Positions 34,335 through 43,802 of a stretch of 64,000 nt of DNA are shown one piece after another. The translations under genes and the position numbers were made by a program. The notes beneath the pieces are model-generated. The model was not told the DNA's origin. It did no database searches and saw only the letters and a program-made list of their open reading frames with translations. The stretch is from an uncultured Alistipes sp. GTDB lineage: Bacteria > Bacteroidota > Bacteroidia > Bacteroidales > Rikenellaceae. The stretch spans positions 55,435-119,434 of the forward strand of contig CAAGBI010000009.1 of assembly GCA_900768015.1 (NCBI GenBank), read 5' to 3'. How positions within the stretch are numbered: the stretch's first letter is position 1; every line of letters begins with the position of its first letter.

Positions 34335-36344
34335 CTTTACTTCCTCGGCTACTGTCTTACCGTTGTAACCAAACTTCTCATCGAGTACCTTGAAGGGTGC
34401 TGAGTAACCAAAGTGGTCGAAGCCATGAATGAAGCCCTCCTCGCCTACAAGGCCACGAAGGTTTACTGACAAACCTGAAGTCATACCGTAGCGTGGCAAG
34501 TTGCCCAATACCTCTGCCTGGTACTCCTTGCTCTGGTCGCGGAACAAGCCCTCAGATGGGATAGAGATAACGCGAGTTGCGATGCCCTCAGCTGCCAAGA
34601 GCTCTGCGCCATCAACCAATGTAGATACCTCAGAACCTGTAGCTACGAGTGTAACCTTGGCGTTAGGAGCCTCCATAACAACATAGCCACCCTGGGTAGC
34701 CTTCATAGCCTCCTCGCGGCGTGAGAGACCATTCATTGCGGGCAACGACTTGATGTTCTGGCGCGAAAGGATAAGAGCCACGGGACGCTTCTCCTCCAAA
34801 GCCATCTTCCATGCTGCAACTGTCTCCTCAGCATCTGCGGGGCGGAGTACGAGCATTGAGCGCTCACCAGAGTGGTTGCGCATGTGCTCCATAAGGCGAA
34901 TCTGCATCTCGTGCTCAACGGGCTCGTGGGTAGGACCATCCTCACCTACACGGAATGAGTCGTGTGTCCAGATGTAGATGACCTTCTTCTCCATCAATGC
35001 AGAGAGGCGCACCGCGGGCTTCATATAGTCAGAGAATACGAAGAAGGTACCGCAAGCGGGGATGATACCGCCGTGGAGAGCCATACCGTTCATAACGCAT
35101 GCCATAGTGAGCTCGGCAACACCCGCCTGGAAGAAGTTACCACTGAAGTCACCCTTAGTAAATGCCTTAGTCTTCTTCAAGAAGCCGTCGGTCTTATCAG
35201 AGTTAGAGAGGTCGGCAGAAGATACAACCATGTTCTCAACATGCTCTGCGAAGTAGCCGAGCATAGCAGAAGATGCTGAACGAGTAGCGTCGTCGGGCTT
35301 GATGTTGATTGCAGAGTAGTCGATCTCGGGGAGCTTGCCAGAGTAAAAGTTGTCCATCTTCTGGGCGAGTGCGGGGTTCTCCTTGCGCCATGCAGCCTCT
35401 GTAGCCTGCATCTGCTTAGCCCAAGCACGCAACTCCTCCTTACGCTGTGCGTAAACCTCCTTCGACTCCTCGAATACTGCGAATGGCTCGTCGGGGTTAC
35501 CGCCGAGGTTCTTGATTGTAGCAGCGATGTCGGCACCAGCCGCTGTAAGTGGCTGACCGTGTGTAGATACCATATTCTCGAAGCTTGAACCATCGGCCTT
35601 GCGTGCGCCGTAGCCCATGATGGTCTTACCGATGATGAGTGTAGGACGCTCAGTCTCGGCATTTGCAGCCTTCAAAGCGGCACGAATCTCGTCGATAGAC
35701 TGGCCATTTACGGTGATTACATTCCAGTTCCAAGCCTTATACTTCATCTCGATATCCTCTGTGTCAACCTCGTCGCACTTTGTTGAGAGCTGGATGTTGT
35801 TAGAGTCGTAGTACATGATGAGGTTAGCCAAGCCGAGGTGACCAGCGATGCGGCCCACGCCCTGTGAAATCTCCTCCTGAACAGCACCATCAGAGATGAA
35901 GGCATAGGTCTTGTGTGCCATCCACTCACCGAAGCGAGCTACCATGAAGCGCTCAGCGATAGCAGCACCGAGAGCCATAGCGTGACCCTGACCAAGGGGA
36001 CCAGAGGTGTTCTCAACACCACGCAATACATCTACCTCGGGGTGACCAGGTGTTACGCTGCCCCACTGGCGCAACGACTGCAAATCCTCTGTTGAGTAGT
36101 TACCTGCCAACGAGAGAACAGCGTAGAGCATAGGCGACATGTGACCAGGATCGAGGAACATACGATCGCGGTGGGGGTAGGCCATGTTGTCGGGGTCGTA
36201 GCGCAAGAACTCTGTGTAGAGCACATTGATAAAGTCAGCACCGCCCATAGCACCACCTGGGTGACCAGACTTAGCCTTTTCTACCATCGAAGCAGCCAAG
36301 ATACGGATGTTATCGGCTGCGCGCTGAAGCTTGTTATTCTCCAT
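34320..36344 (-). CDS. tkt: Transketolase
   Basis: Thiamine-diphosphate enzyme of the pentose phosphate pathway that moves two-carbon units between sugar phosphates. The 674-residue product shows GHPGGAMGGADFINVLY (about 26-42), the GPLGQGHAMALGAAIAE block, the ThDP motif region SDGAVQEEISQ...YYDSNNIQLS, the pyrimidine-domain FFVFSDYMKPAVRLSAL and THDSFRVGEDGPTHEPVEHE (about 464-483), and VATGSEVSTLVDGAELL near the end. Length fits the family. Its last codons form one arm of a family I element, so the C-terminal residues NFLR are encoded by repeat sequence. Confidence 0.96.
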   Translation of the reverse strand: MENNKLQRAADNIRILAASMVEKAKSGHPGGAMGGADFINVLYTEFLRYDPDNMAYPHRDRMFLDPGHMSPMLYAVLSLAGNYSTEDLQSLRQWGSVTPGHPEVDVLRGVENTSGPLGQGHAMALGAAIAERFMVARFGEWMAHKTYAFISDGAVQEEISQGVGRIAGHLGLANLIMYYDSNNIQLSTKCDEVDTEDIEMKYKAWNWNVITVNGQSIDEIRAALKAANAETERPTLIIGKTIMGYGARKADGSSFENMVSTHGQPLTAAGADIAATIKNLGGNPDEPFAVFEESKEVYAQRKEELRAWAKQMQATEAAWRKENPALAQKMDNFYSGKLPEIDYSAINIKPDDATRSASSAMLGYFAEHVENMVVSSADLSNSDKTDGFLKKTKAFTKGDFSGNFFQAGVAELTMACVMNGMALHGGIIPACGTFFVFSDYMKPAVRLSALMEKKVIYIWTHDSFRVGEDGPTHEPVEHEMQIRLMEHMRNHSGERSMLVLRPADAEETVAAWKMALEEKRPVALILSRQNIKSLPAMNGLSRREEAMKATQGGYVVMEAPNAKVTLVATGSEVSTLVDGAELLAAEGIATRVISIPSEGLFRDQSKEYQAEVLGNLPRYGMTSGLSVNLRGLVGEEGFIHGFDHFGYSAPFKVLDEKFGYNGKTVAEEVKNFLR

Positions 36345-36630
36345 AATTTCAGTTTTGATTTATATAGTTTATGTTACATTCAGCTTGTTTTTGTAATGGC
36401 ACTCTTAGCCTAATGCAAATACATCATACAAAGGTAGCAAAACTTTTGCAATCGTGGAGGATAAAATGCGCTTTTTTATCGAAATTTAGTTTTTGTTGCG
36501 CTTTTTGCAGGGGAGTAGACTGAAAAAGAGCGTAAAATCTGTTAATAATATATAGGTATTGTGTATGATTGATATGAAAAAAATCGTAACTTTGTGCCGA
36601 CAACCGATTATTCACTAAAACAATATAGTT
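36345..36630. other. Divergent region between tkt and pgk
   Basis: About 286 bases. It contains the pgk -7 box TAACTTTG (36587-36594) and the motif AATAATATATAGGTAT (36544-36559), which elsewhere in the window lies next to terminators. No gene is seen. Confidence 0.55.
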
Positions 36631-37893
36631 ATGTTCGCTATCGACAATTACAACTTCGCTGGTAAGCGTGCTATTATCCGCGTAGATTTCAATGTGCCCC
36701 TCAACGCTGAGGGTAAGGTCACTGACGACACTCGTATTCGTGCTGCTATCCCCACAATTAAGAAGGTGTTGGCAGGTGGTGGCTCTGTAATCTTGATGTC
36801 ACACCTCGGTCGTCCTAAGAAGAACCCCGATGCAAAGTACTCTTTGGAGCAGATTATCTATGCTATCGAGGAGCGTCTCGGCCAGAAGGTTATGTTCGCA
36901 GGTGACTGCATGGGTGAGCGTGCTGCCGAGATGGCTGCAAACCTCAAGCCCGGCGAGGTGATGCTTCTCGAGAACTTGCGCTTCTATGCTGAGGAGGAGG
37001 GTAAGCCCCGCGGCTTGGCAGAGGATGCCTCAGAGGAGGAGAAGAAGGAGGCTAAGAAGGCCGTTAAGGAGTCGCAGAAGGAGTTCGTGAAGAGACTCGC
37101 TTCATACGCTGACTGCTACATCAACGACGCCTTCGGTACTGCACACCGTGCACACGCCTCAACAGCTCTCATCGCCGACTACTTCCCCCAGGACAAGATG
37201 TTCGGCTATGTTATGGAGAACGAGCTCAAGGCTATCGACGGCGTTATGGAGAACCCCGAGCGTCCCTTCTGCGCAATCATCGGTGGCTCAAAGGTATCTA
37301 CAAAGATTACCATCATCGAGAAGCTTATGGAGAAGGTTGACTCTATCATCATCGGTGGCGGTATGACCTACACCTTCGCAGGCGCTGAGGGTGGCAAGGA
37401 GGGTAAATCAATCTGCGAGCCCGATATGTTCCCCGTAGCACTCGAGATTTTGAAGAAGGCCGAGGAGCGTGGCATTCAGATTCTCCGCTCTCCCGATGCA
37501 CTTATCTGTGACGACTTCTCTGAGAACGCAAACACTCAGGAGGCTCCCGCAAACAACATCCCCGACGAGTGGGAGGGTGTCGACATCGCTACTGGCGGTA
37601 AGGCAAAGTTCCGCGAGCACATCCTTGGTTGCAAGACTATCCTCTGGAATGGCCCCGTTGGCGTATTCGAGATCAACAAGTTCTCTACAGGTTCTCGCGC
37701 CGTGGCTGAGGCTATCGCTGAGGCAACAGAGAAGAATGGCGCATACTCACTCATCGGTGGTGGCGACTCTGTAGCTTGCGTAAACAAGTTCGGCTTGGCT
37801 GATAAGGTATCGTATGTATCAACAGGTGGTGGTGCTTTGCTCGAGTACATGGAGGGCAAGGAGCTTCCAGGCGTAGCAGCTATCCGCAAGTAA
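36631..37893 (+). CDS. pgk: Phosphoglycerate kinase
   Basis: Glycolytic enzyme making ATP from 1,3-bisphosphoglycerate. The 420-residue product has RAIIRVDFNVPLNAEG (about 13-28), SHLGRPKKN, the ENLRFYAEEEG block, DAFGTAHRAHAST, IIGGSKVSTKI, and the C-terminal nucleotide-binding WNGPVGVFEINKFSTGS (about 336-352) and GGGDSVACVNKFGL (about 371-384). Length and motif order are normal. Codon use is strongly biased, consistent with high expression. It is single, with promoter box TAACTTTG upstream and a family I element starting in its stop codon. Confidence 0.97.
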   Translation: MFAIDNYNFAGKRAIIRVDFNVPLNAEGKVTDDTRIRAAIPTIKKVLAGGGSVILMSHLGRPKKNPDAKYSLEQIIYAIEERLGQKVMFAGDCMGERAAEMAANLKPGEVMLLENLRFYAEEEGKPRGLAEDASEEEKKEAKKAVKESQKEFVKRLASYADCYINDAFGTAHRAHASTALIADYFPQDKMFGYVMENELKAIDGVMENPERPFCAIIGGSKVSTKITIIEKLMEKVDSIIIGGGMTYTFAGAEGGKEGKSICEPDMFPVALEILKKAEERGIQILRSPDALICDDFSENANTQEAPANNIPDEWEGVDIATGGKAKFREHILGCKTILWNGPVGVFEINKFSTGSRAVAEAIAEATEKNGAYSLIGGGDSVACVNKFGLADKVSYVSTGGGALLEYMEGKELPGVAAIRK

Positions 37894-38017
37894 TCTCTTA
37901 TGATAAGAGGTTGTCTACTATCGCAAACGAATTATCGCAGCTGGGCAGTACGCCTTAGTACAGCCCATCGCTTCGAAATTCGCCGAGCGTTGTATCTAAC
38001 CCCGTCAACAAGAGATT
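37892..38017 (+). repeat. Family I 3'-end hairpin element, copy F (after pgk)
   Basis: Begins in the stop codon (TAATCTCTTATGATAAG). Inverted ends are AATCTCTTAT and AACAAGAGATT (38007-38017). The hairpin around 37928-37982 has an inner TGGGCAGTAC-GCCTTA-GTACAGCCCA core and outer CGAATT arms. More divergent than the other copies. Confidence 0.65.
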
Positions 38018-38057
38018 GGTTCTCGGTAACTTAGATTACTAATTAAATTTATAATAG

Positions 38058-40088
38058 ATGAAAAAATTAACATTTATCCTTGCATCTGCACTTCTTATGA
38101 CCGCATGTGCAACAACCCAGAGCGAGAAGCAGGAGGGTGTTCCCGCTATCGACAAGACAAACTTCGACGAGTCTATCGTTCGCAACGATGACTTCTATCA
38201 GTGGGCTACTGGTGGCTGGCAGGAGAAGAACCCCCTCAAGCCTGAGTACTCACGCTATGGTTCATTCGATGTTCTGCGCGAGAACAACGAGATTCGCATC
38301 AACGACCTCTTCAACGAGATGACAAAGACGGAGGCAGAGTTCGGCAGCGTAGAGCAGAAGATTTCTGACCTCTACAAGATGGGTCTCGACGAGGAGCGCC
38401 TCAACGCTGAGGGTGCTGAGCCTATTCGTAAGGCTTTGGACTACATCCTCTCTATCAACAGCCGCGAGGAGCTTATCTCAAAGATTGCCAACCTCCACAT
38501 CGACGGTATCGGTGCATTCTTCTACTCATACCCCGCAGCAGACCTCGAGGATAGCAACATGACAATCCTCTACATGGAGCAGGGTGGTCTTGGCATGGGT
38601 AACCGTGACTACTACACCGAGGCTGAGAATGCTCAGCTCAAGGCTGGCTACCGCACTTACCTCTCAAAGATTTTCACTCTTGCAGGTGTTGAGGGTGACA
38701 TCGAGAAGATGGTAGACAATGTTATGGCTGTTGAGGACCGCCTCGCTGCTAAGCACTGGACAAATGTAGAGTGCCGCGACATCGTAAAGGGCTACAACCC
38801 CTACACATTTGAGGCATTCAAGGCTCAGTATAAGGGTGTTGACTGGGATGCTTATTTCCGCGCTATGGGCGTGCGTAAGATCGAGAAGATCGTTGTAAGC
38901 CAGCCCTCATCATTCGCTAACACACTCGCTACATTGAAGTCTGCATCACTCGATGAGCTCCGCGCTTATGTTGCAGCACACTACATCAGCTCTGCAGCGT
39001 CATACTTGAGCGAGGACTTCGCAGTGGCATCATTCGAGTTCTTCGGCAAGGAGATGTCTGGTACCGAGGAGATTCGTCCTCGCTGGAAGCGTGCTATGAG
39101 CGTGCCTAACTCAATCTTGTCTGAGGCAGTAGGTCAGATGTATGTTGCTAAGTACTTCCCCGAGAGCGAGAAGGCTCGCGTTGAGGAGATGGTAGCAAAC
39201 ATCCAGAAGGCTTTCTCTAAGCACATCGAGGCTCTCGACTGGATGGGCCAGGATACCAAGGCTAAGGCACAGGAGAAGCTCGCAGCCTTCACCGTGAAGA
39301 TTGGCTACCCCAACAAGTGGAAGGACTACTCTACACTCACTGTAGACCCCTCAAAGAGCTACTGGGCAAATGTTGTTGAGGCTAACCGCTGGTACACTGC
39401 TGACGAGATGAGCCAGGTGGGTAAGCCCGTTGACCGCGAAAAGTGGTTGATGTCTCCACAGACTGTTAACGCATACTACATGCCTACTACAAACGAGATC
39501 TGCTTCCCCGCAGCTATCCTCCAGCCTCCTTTCTACAACCCCAATGCTGACGACGCTGTAAACTATGGTGCTATCGGTGTGGTTATCGCACACGAGATGA
39601 CTCACGGCTTCGACGACCAGGGCTCACAGTTCGACAAGGATGGTAACATGAAGGATTGGTGGACTGCAGAGGACCGCGCAGCATTCGAGAAGAAGACTCA
39701 GGTTCTCGTTGACCAGTTCAACGCTATCGAGATTCTTCCTGGCTTGTATGCTGATGGTAAGTTCTCACTCGGCGAGAACATCGCTGACCAGGGTGGTCTC
39801 CGCCTTGCGTTCACAGGTCTTACTGACTACGCATGGGCTGAGGGTCGTCCCGCTGACATCGACGGCTTCACTGGCGAGCAGCGCTTCTACATCGGTTATG
39901 CTACCCTCTGGGCACAGAACATCACCGATAAGGAGAAGGAGAACCTCACAAAGAACGATGTTCACTCACTCGGCCGCAACCGCGTAAACGCAACATTGCG
40001 TAACATCCAGTCATGGTACGACGCGTTCGATATCAAGGAGGGCGACGCTATGTTTATGCCTGTTGAGGAGCGCGTAATCATATGGTAA
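38058..40088 (+). CDS. M13-family metallopeptidase (PepO/neprilysin-like) lipoprotein
   Basis: A 676-residue zinc endopeptidase with a lipoprotein signal (LTFILASALLMTAC, lipobox TAC). The catalytic HEMTH zinc motif is at 512-516 and the third zinc ligand motif ENIAD at 573-577, spaced as in M13 enzymes. The family blocks NAYYMPTTNEICFPAAILQP ahead of the zinc site and the C-terminal AYDAF-like SWYDAFDIKEGDAMFMP are present. It probably cuts peptides in the periplasm or at the cell surface. The gene is single, with a terminator at 40137-40172. Confidence 0.92.
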   Translation: MKKLTFILASALLMTACATTQSEKQEGVPAIDKTNFDESIVRNDDFYQWATGGWQEKNPLKPEYSRYGSFDVLRENNEIRINDLFNEMTKTEAEFGSVEQKISDLYKMGLDEERLNAEGAEPIRKALDYILSINSREELISKIANLHIDGIGAFFYSYPAADLEDSNMTILYMEQGGLGMGNRDYYTEAENAQLKAGYRTYLSKIFTLAGVEGDIEKMVDNVMAVEDRLAAKHWTNVECRDIVKGYNPYTFEAFKAQYKGVDWDAYFRAMGVRKIEKIVVSQPSSFANTLATLKSASLDELRAYVAAHYISSAASYLSEDFAVASFEFFGKEMSGTEEIRPRWKRAMSVPNSILSEAVGQMYVAKYFPESEKARVEEMVANIQKAFSKHIEALDWMGQDTKAKAQEKLAAFTVKIGYPNKWKDYSTLTVDPSKSYWANVVEANRWYTADEMSQVGKPVDREKWLMSPQTVNAYYMPTTNEICFPAAILQPPFYNPNADDAVNYGAIGVVIAHEMTHGFDDQGSQFDKDGNMKDWWTAEDRAAFEKKTQVLVDQFNAIEILPGLYADGKFSLGENIADQGGLRLAFTGLTDYAWAEGRPADIDGFTGEQRFYIGYATLWAQNITDKEKENLTKNDVHSLGRNRVNATLRNIQSWYDAFDIKEGDAMFMPVEERVIIW

Positions 40089-40136
40089 TAGACTCCATTG
40101 TGGGGTAGGCCTCCTCTACCTCACCACATAAAAGCA

Positions 40137-40172
40137 ACCCACTCAAGGTTCTCCCTTGGGTGGGTTCTTTTG
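40137..40172 (+). terminator. Terminator after the M13 peptidase gene
   Basis: AACCCACTCAAGG (40137-40149) pairs at 12 of 13 positions with CCTTGGGTGGGTT (40155-40167), followed by CTTTTG. Confidence 0.8.
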
Positions 40173-40254
40173 TTATGTGCCTTTATGATGGAAATTTGAG
40201 GATCAGGGAGCACTATTATTAAATATAAGTATAATAACAAAAGGAAAAATTTGT

Positions 40255-40262
40255 TATCTTTG
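40255..40262 (+). promoter_or_regulatory. -7 promoter box of sppA-mrp
   Basis: TATCTTTG lies 22 bases before the ATG at 40285. No clear TTG at -33. Confidence 0.55.
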
Positions 40263-40284
40263 TGCATTACAAAAATTTTTGGCC

Positions 40285-42117
40285 ATGAACTTCTGGAAAA
40301 CATTCGGAGCATCGCTCCTGGCATTCGCAGTGGCAGCAGCAGTTGTTGTTGTTGGTTCCATCGCTTTTCTATTCAATATTCTGCTTTCGCTAAATGTTGA
40401 GACAGAGACTCTTCCCGATCAGAGTGTTCTATACATCAACCTCAGCGAGAACATCACCGACGCACCAGCAGCATCGGCTCTCGGAACATTGGACCCCACA
40501 TCGATGACATTTAGTGAGTCTATAACAATACTCCAGACGCTCACAGCCATCGAGAATGCTGCAAAGGATGAGCGCATCAAGGGTATCTGCATCTACTGCA
40601 ATGGTGCTGGTACAATCTCTTCGGCCAATATTGAGGAGCTACGCATAGCGTTGGAGCAGTTTAAGAGCTCGGGTAAGTTTATCGTGGCATATGACGAAAC
40701 TTATACACAGAATGAGTACTACCTCGCTTCGGTAGCAGATGAGATTCTTATCAACCCCGAGGGCTCGCTCGACTGGCACGGTGTGAACATCACCTCGCTC
40801 TTCTACAAGGGTCTTTTGGATAAGCTCGACATCGAGGTAGACATCTTCCGCCCCACAGACTGCAAATTTAAGAGCGCCGTGGAGCCCTTCTTCCGCACCA
40901 ATATGTCGCCCGAGAATCGTTTGCAGTACGATGTTATGCTCTCGTCTATATGGAATAATATCGTCGATGATGTGGCCCTAAGCCGCGAGTTGAAGGCTGA
41001 GGATCTTAAGATGTATGCTGCAAAACTTATGATTAACACCCCTGAGGATGCTCTTAACTATGGCCTGGTTGATAGAATAGCCTATGAGGATGAGTTGTTC
41101 GACCTCTTTAGTGAGTATGGCGTTAAGAAGAATGACTTCAAACTTCACAATAAAATATCTCTATGTGACTATATCGCACATATAGATAAGTCTCCTAAGC
41201 GTGTCTCTGTAGGTAATACATTTGCTATCGAGGGTGTTGCAAAGCCCCTTGTTGCTATCATCTATGCCGAGGGTGAGATTGTAGATGGTAATATGTATGC
41301 CGACGGCTATGTATATGGCTCACGCCTCGCCGAGGAGTTGCGTCAGGCACGCCTCGATGATAAGACTAAGGCTGTTGTTGTGCGTGTTAACTCTCCTGGT
41401 GGCTCGGCCTTAGCCTCGGAGATTGCATGGCGCGAGATGGTGCTCCTGCAGGAGGTAAAGCCCGTGGTTATCTCTATGGGTGACATGGCGGCAAGTGGTG
41501 GTTACTATATCTCTGCCCCTGCCGACTACATCTTCGCAGATAGGTTTACCATCACAGGCTCTATCGGTGTGTTCGGCGTTCTCTACAACATCGAGGATAC
41601 GCTCAAGAATAAGCTTGGTATAACATCCGACATCGCTGCTACATCACCCTCTGCAGGTTCTATCACCCTTCTTCGCTCACTCACCGCCGAGCAGCGCAAC
41701 CATATTAATAAGGGTGTTGACCGCGTCTACACAACCTTCACCTCACATGTTGCTGAGGGCCGTAACCTACCCATTGAGGATGTGTTGAAGATTGCCGAGG
41801 GTAGAGTGTGGAGCGGTAGCAACGCCGTGGAGATTGGCTTGGTAGATGAGATTGGAGGCTTCACTCAGGCTGTGGCCAAGGCTACGGAGTTGGCAGGCAT
41901 ATCTAAGAGATTTGCACTCTACGAGTTTAACGCGCAGCTCTCACCCTTTGAGATGTGGTTGGAGAGCATGAGTGCTACGGCTACCGTAAATATGGGTATT
42001 AGCGAGAATAGCATCTACTTTGATGAGATTCGCGGCTTTATTATCGAAAACCCCATGCTTATCACTAATGGTGGAATACAGGCAAAGTTGCCAGGTGATA
42101 TAGAGATTGATTTCTAA
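40285..42117 (+). CDS. sppA: Signal peptide peptidase SppA, long (67K) type
   Basis: Membrane-bound serine protease that degrades cleaved signal peptides. From the ATG at 40285 (MNFWKTFGASLLAF) it has 610 residues: an N-terminal transmembrane helix (about 8-33), then tandem ClpP-like domains. The general-base lysine lies in CKFKSAVEPFF (Lys196) and the nucleophile in MGDMAASGGYY (Ser404), the normal Lys/Ser dyad of the long form. The second domain begins VVVRVNSPGGSALASE. The TTG at 40279 is less likely as start than the ATG. mrp follows after 12 bases, so they are probably cotranscribed. Confidence 0.93.
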   Translation: MNFWKTFGASLLAFAVAAAVVVVGSIAFLFNILLSLNVETETLPDQSVLYINLSENITDAPAASALGTLDPTSMTFSESITILQTLTAIENAAKDERIKGICIYCNGAGTISSANIEELRIALEQFKSSGKFIVAYDETYTQNEYYLASVADEILINPEGSLDWHGVNITSLFYKGLLDKLDIEVDIFRPTDCKFKSAVEPFFRTNMSPENRLQYDVMLSSIWNNIVDDVALSRELKAEDLKMYAAKLMINTPEDALNYGLVDRIAYEDELFDLFSEYGVKKNDFKLHNKISLCDYIAHIDKSPKRVSVGNTFAIEGVAKPLVAIIYAEGEIVDGNMYADGYVYGSRLAEELRQARLDDKTKAVVVRVNSPGGSALASEIAWREMVLLQEVKPVVISMGDMAASGGYYISAPADYIFADRFTITGSIGVFGVLYNIEDTLKNKLGITSDIAATSPSAGSITLLRSLTAEQRNHINKGVDRVYTTFTSHVAEGRNLPIEDVLKIAEGRVWSGSNAVEIGLVDEIGGFTQAVAKATELAGISKRFALYEFNAQLSPFEMWLESMSATATVNMGISENSIYFDEIRGFIIENPMLITNGGIQAKLPGDIEIDF

Positions 42118-42129
42118 TTATAACACGAT

Positions 42130-43185
42130 ATGAACGAACAGTTAGAACAGTTACTTAGAAGTATTATACATCCCGAGACCAATGTCAACATTGTTGACAG
42201 CGGTTTTGTGGACCGCGCAGATAGGGGTGAGGATGGCTCTGTGGCTATCACCCTACGCTTTCAGAAGGCACGCGACCCATTTGCGCAGAAGATTAAGCGC
42301 CAGGTAGAGGAGCTTATGAAGGCTACATTCCCCGAGAATGAGGCTATGGTAATCATCCGCGAGGCAGCACCCAAGCCCCGCCGCCAGGAGAATATCACTA
42401 CCACTACGGATATATGCCGCATCGTTGCTGTGGCATCGGGCAAGGGTGGCGTAGGAAAGTCTACCGTCACTGCCAACCTCGCAGTGGCACTTCGCCAGAG
42501 GGGATGTAATGTAGGTATCCTCGATGCCGATATATATGGCCCCTCGCAGAATAAGATGTTCGGTGTTGAGGGTTATATCCCCGATGCTGAGCGCGACGAG
42601 GAGGGTCACGACTTTATCATCCCCGCGCAGTCGTTGGGTATTAAGATTATGAGTATCGGCTTCTTTATCAAGCCTACCGATGCCTTGATGTGGCGCGGTG
42701 GCATGGCTGTGAATGCCCTTCATCAGCTTATTCACCAGACACGCTGGGGTAAGTTGGACTACCTCTTGATTGACCTTCCTCCAGGCACTGGCGATATACA
42801 CCTCTCTATAATCAATGAGCTCAAGATTTCGGGCGCTGTTATCGTCTCTACACCCCAGCAGGTTGCTGTGGCAGATGTGGTGCGTGGTGTCGAGATGTTC
42901 CGCCACCCACAGGTTAATGTCCCTGTATTGGGTGTTGTTGAGAATATGGCATGGTTTACACCCGAGGAGTTGCCCGATAATAAGTACTACCTCTTTGGTA
43001 AGGGTGGCGCTAAGCAGTATGCTGAGGGTGCGGGTGTCGATTTGTTGGGTCAGATACCCATCATTCAGTCTATCATGGAGGGTAGTGATGAGGGTCGCCC
43101 TGCTGGAGGCTTCGATCCAAGAGTCGAGAAATACTATGCTGAGATTGCCGCAAAGGTTGTTGAAAAGCTCCCAACGGAGTGTTAA
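42130..43185 (+). CDS. mrp: Mrp/ApbC-family iron-sulfur carrier ATPase
   Basis: P-loop ATPase that carries or assembles Fe-S clusters for target proteins. The 351-residue product has an N-terminal MIP18/DUF59 domain (1-90) and an Mrp ATPase domain with the deviant Walker A GKGGVGKSTVTANLAVAL (about 104-121), DADIYGPSQNKMF and DYLLIDLPPGTGDIHLS. The usual C-terminal CxxC pair of Mrp homodimers is not present; after VVENMAWF the sequence runs into TPEELPDNKYYLFGKGG without cysteines, which may affect cluster binding. It lies 12 bases after sppA and borders the AT-rich candidate origin. Confidence 0.9.
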   Translation: MNEQLEQLLRSIIHPETNVNIVDSGFVDRADRGEDGSVAITLRFQKARDPFAQKIKRQVEELMKATFPENEAMVIIREAAPKPRRQENITTTTDICRIVAVASGKGGVGKSTVTANLAVALRQRGCNVGILDADIYGPSQNKMFGVEGYIPDAERDEEGHDFIIPAQSLGIKIMSIGFFIKPTDALMWRGGMAVNALHQLIHQTRWGKLDYLLIDLPPGTGDIHLSIINELKISGAVIVSTPQQVAVADVVRGVEMFRHPQVNVPVLGVVENMAWFTPEELPDNKYYLFGKGGAKQYAEGAGVDLLGQIPIIQSIMEGSDEGRPAGGFDPRVEKYYAEIAAKVVEKLPTEC

Positions 43186-43767
43186 CAAGTGTGTGGATAA
43201 TTGTTGGCAAAATTACAATAAAAAGATTTGCAAAATTGAGAGCGGTCGTTGTATATACGGCCGCTCTCTTTTTCCAAATAAAAAGACAAGAATTTATACC
43301 CCATCTTTTCAACCTACTTATCGACGGATTTCTATATGTAATGTTAATATTTATAAATTGTTTATATGTTTATAAACGATTGTTGACAGTGTTTATTTTC
43401 TTGTTTTTTCATTTTTATTTTATTTATTAATAATAAATTAAAAGATTAACAAATATAAAAATAAGTAACAAAACAAAATATAAAATGTTGATAAAAACAC
43501 GACCTAAAAGTTATTGACACAATCAACAGCTATTATTATTATTTGTTTTTAATTATTTATATATATAAGTATAAAAAAATATAAAACAATTGTTGAAAAC
43601 ACCCATCACGAAAACTCCAAACCTAAATTCTCTAATTAAACTATCAAAAGGAAAAAGAATAAAATAGAAATAACAAAGCCTGTGGAGAATGTTATGGTAT
43701 AGGGTGTGAAAAGTGGTCGTTACACCCTATTTTCTATTCTATATTAGTATATTACACTTATTTTTTG
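43186..43767. other. AT-rich intergenic region, candidate replication origin
   Basis: About 580 bases without a gene, very AT-rich from about 43320 to 43680. It has one perfect DnaA box, TGTGGATAA (43192-43200), and three with one mismatch: TGTTGATAA (43486-43494), TTATTGACA (43511-43519) and TGTGGAGAA (43681-43689). TGTTGA or TCAACA also occurs at 43381, 43486, 43523 and 43591. A terminator for mrp lies at 43238-43273. The oriC role is inference. Confidence 0.45.
43238..43273 (+). terminator. Terminator after mrp
   Basis: GAGAGCGG (43238-43245) pairs perfectly with CCGCTCTC (43261-43268), with further CG pairs inside, followed by a T-run. Confidence 0.85.
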
Positions 43768-43775
43768 TATATTTG
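43768..43775 (+). promoter_or_regulatory. -7 promoter box of the nrnA gene
   Basis: TATATTTG 28 bases before the ATG at 43803. Confidence 0.55.
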
Positions 43776-43802
43776 CGAAATTAACATATAACTGTAACGG
43801 TT

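Noticed and set aside
42253..43188. 311-residue open frame opposite mrp
   Set aside because: Antisense shadow of a complete, recognisable gene.
43268..43760. CRISPR-like or tandem repeat in the AT-rich gap
   Set aside because: The similarity is base composition; no regularly spaced repeat units are present.
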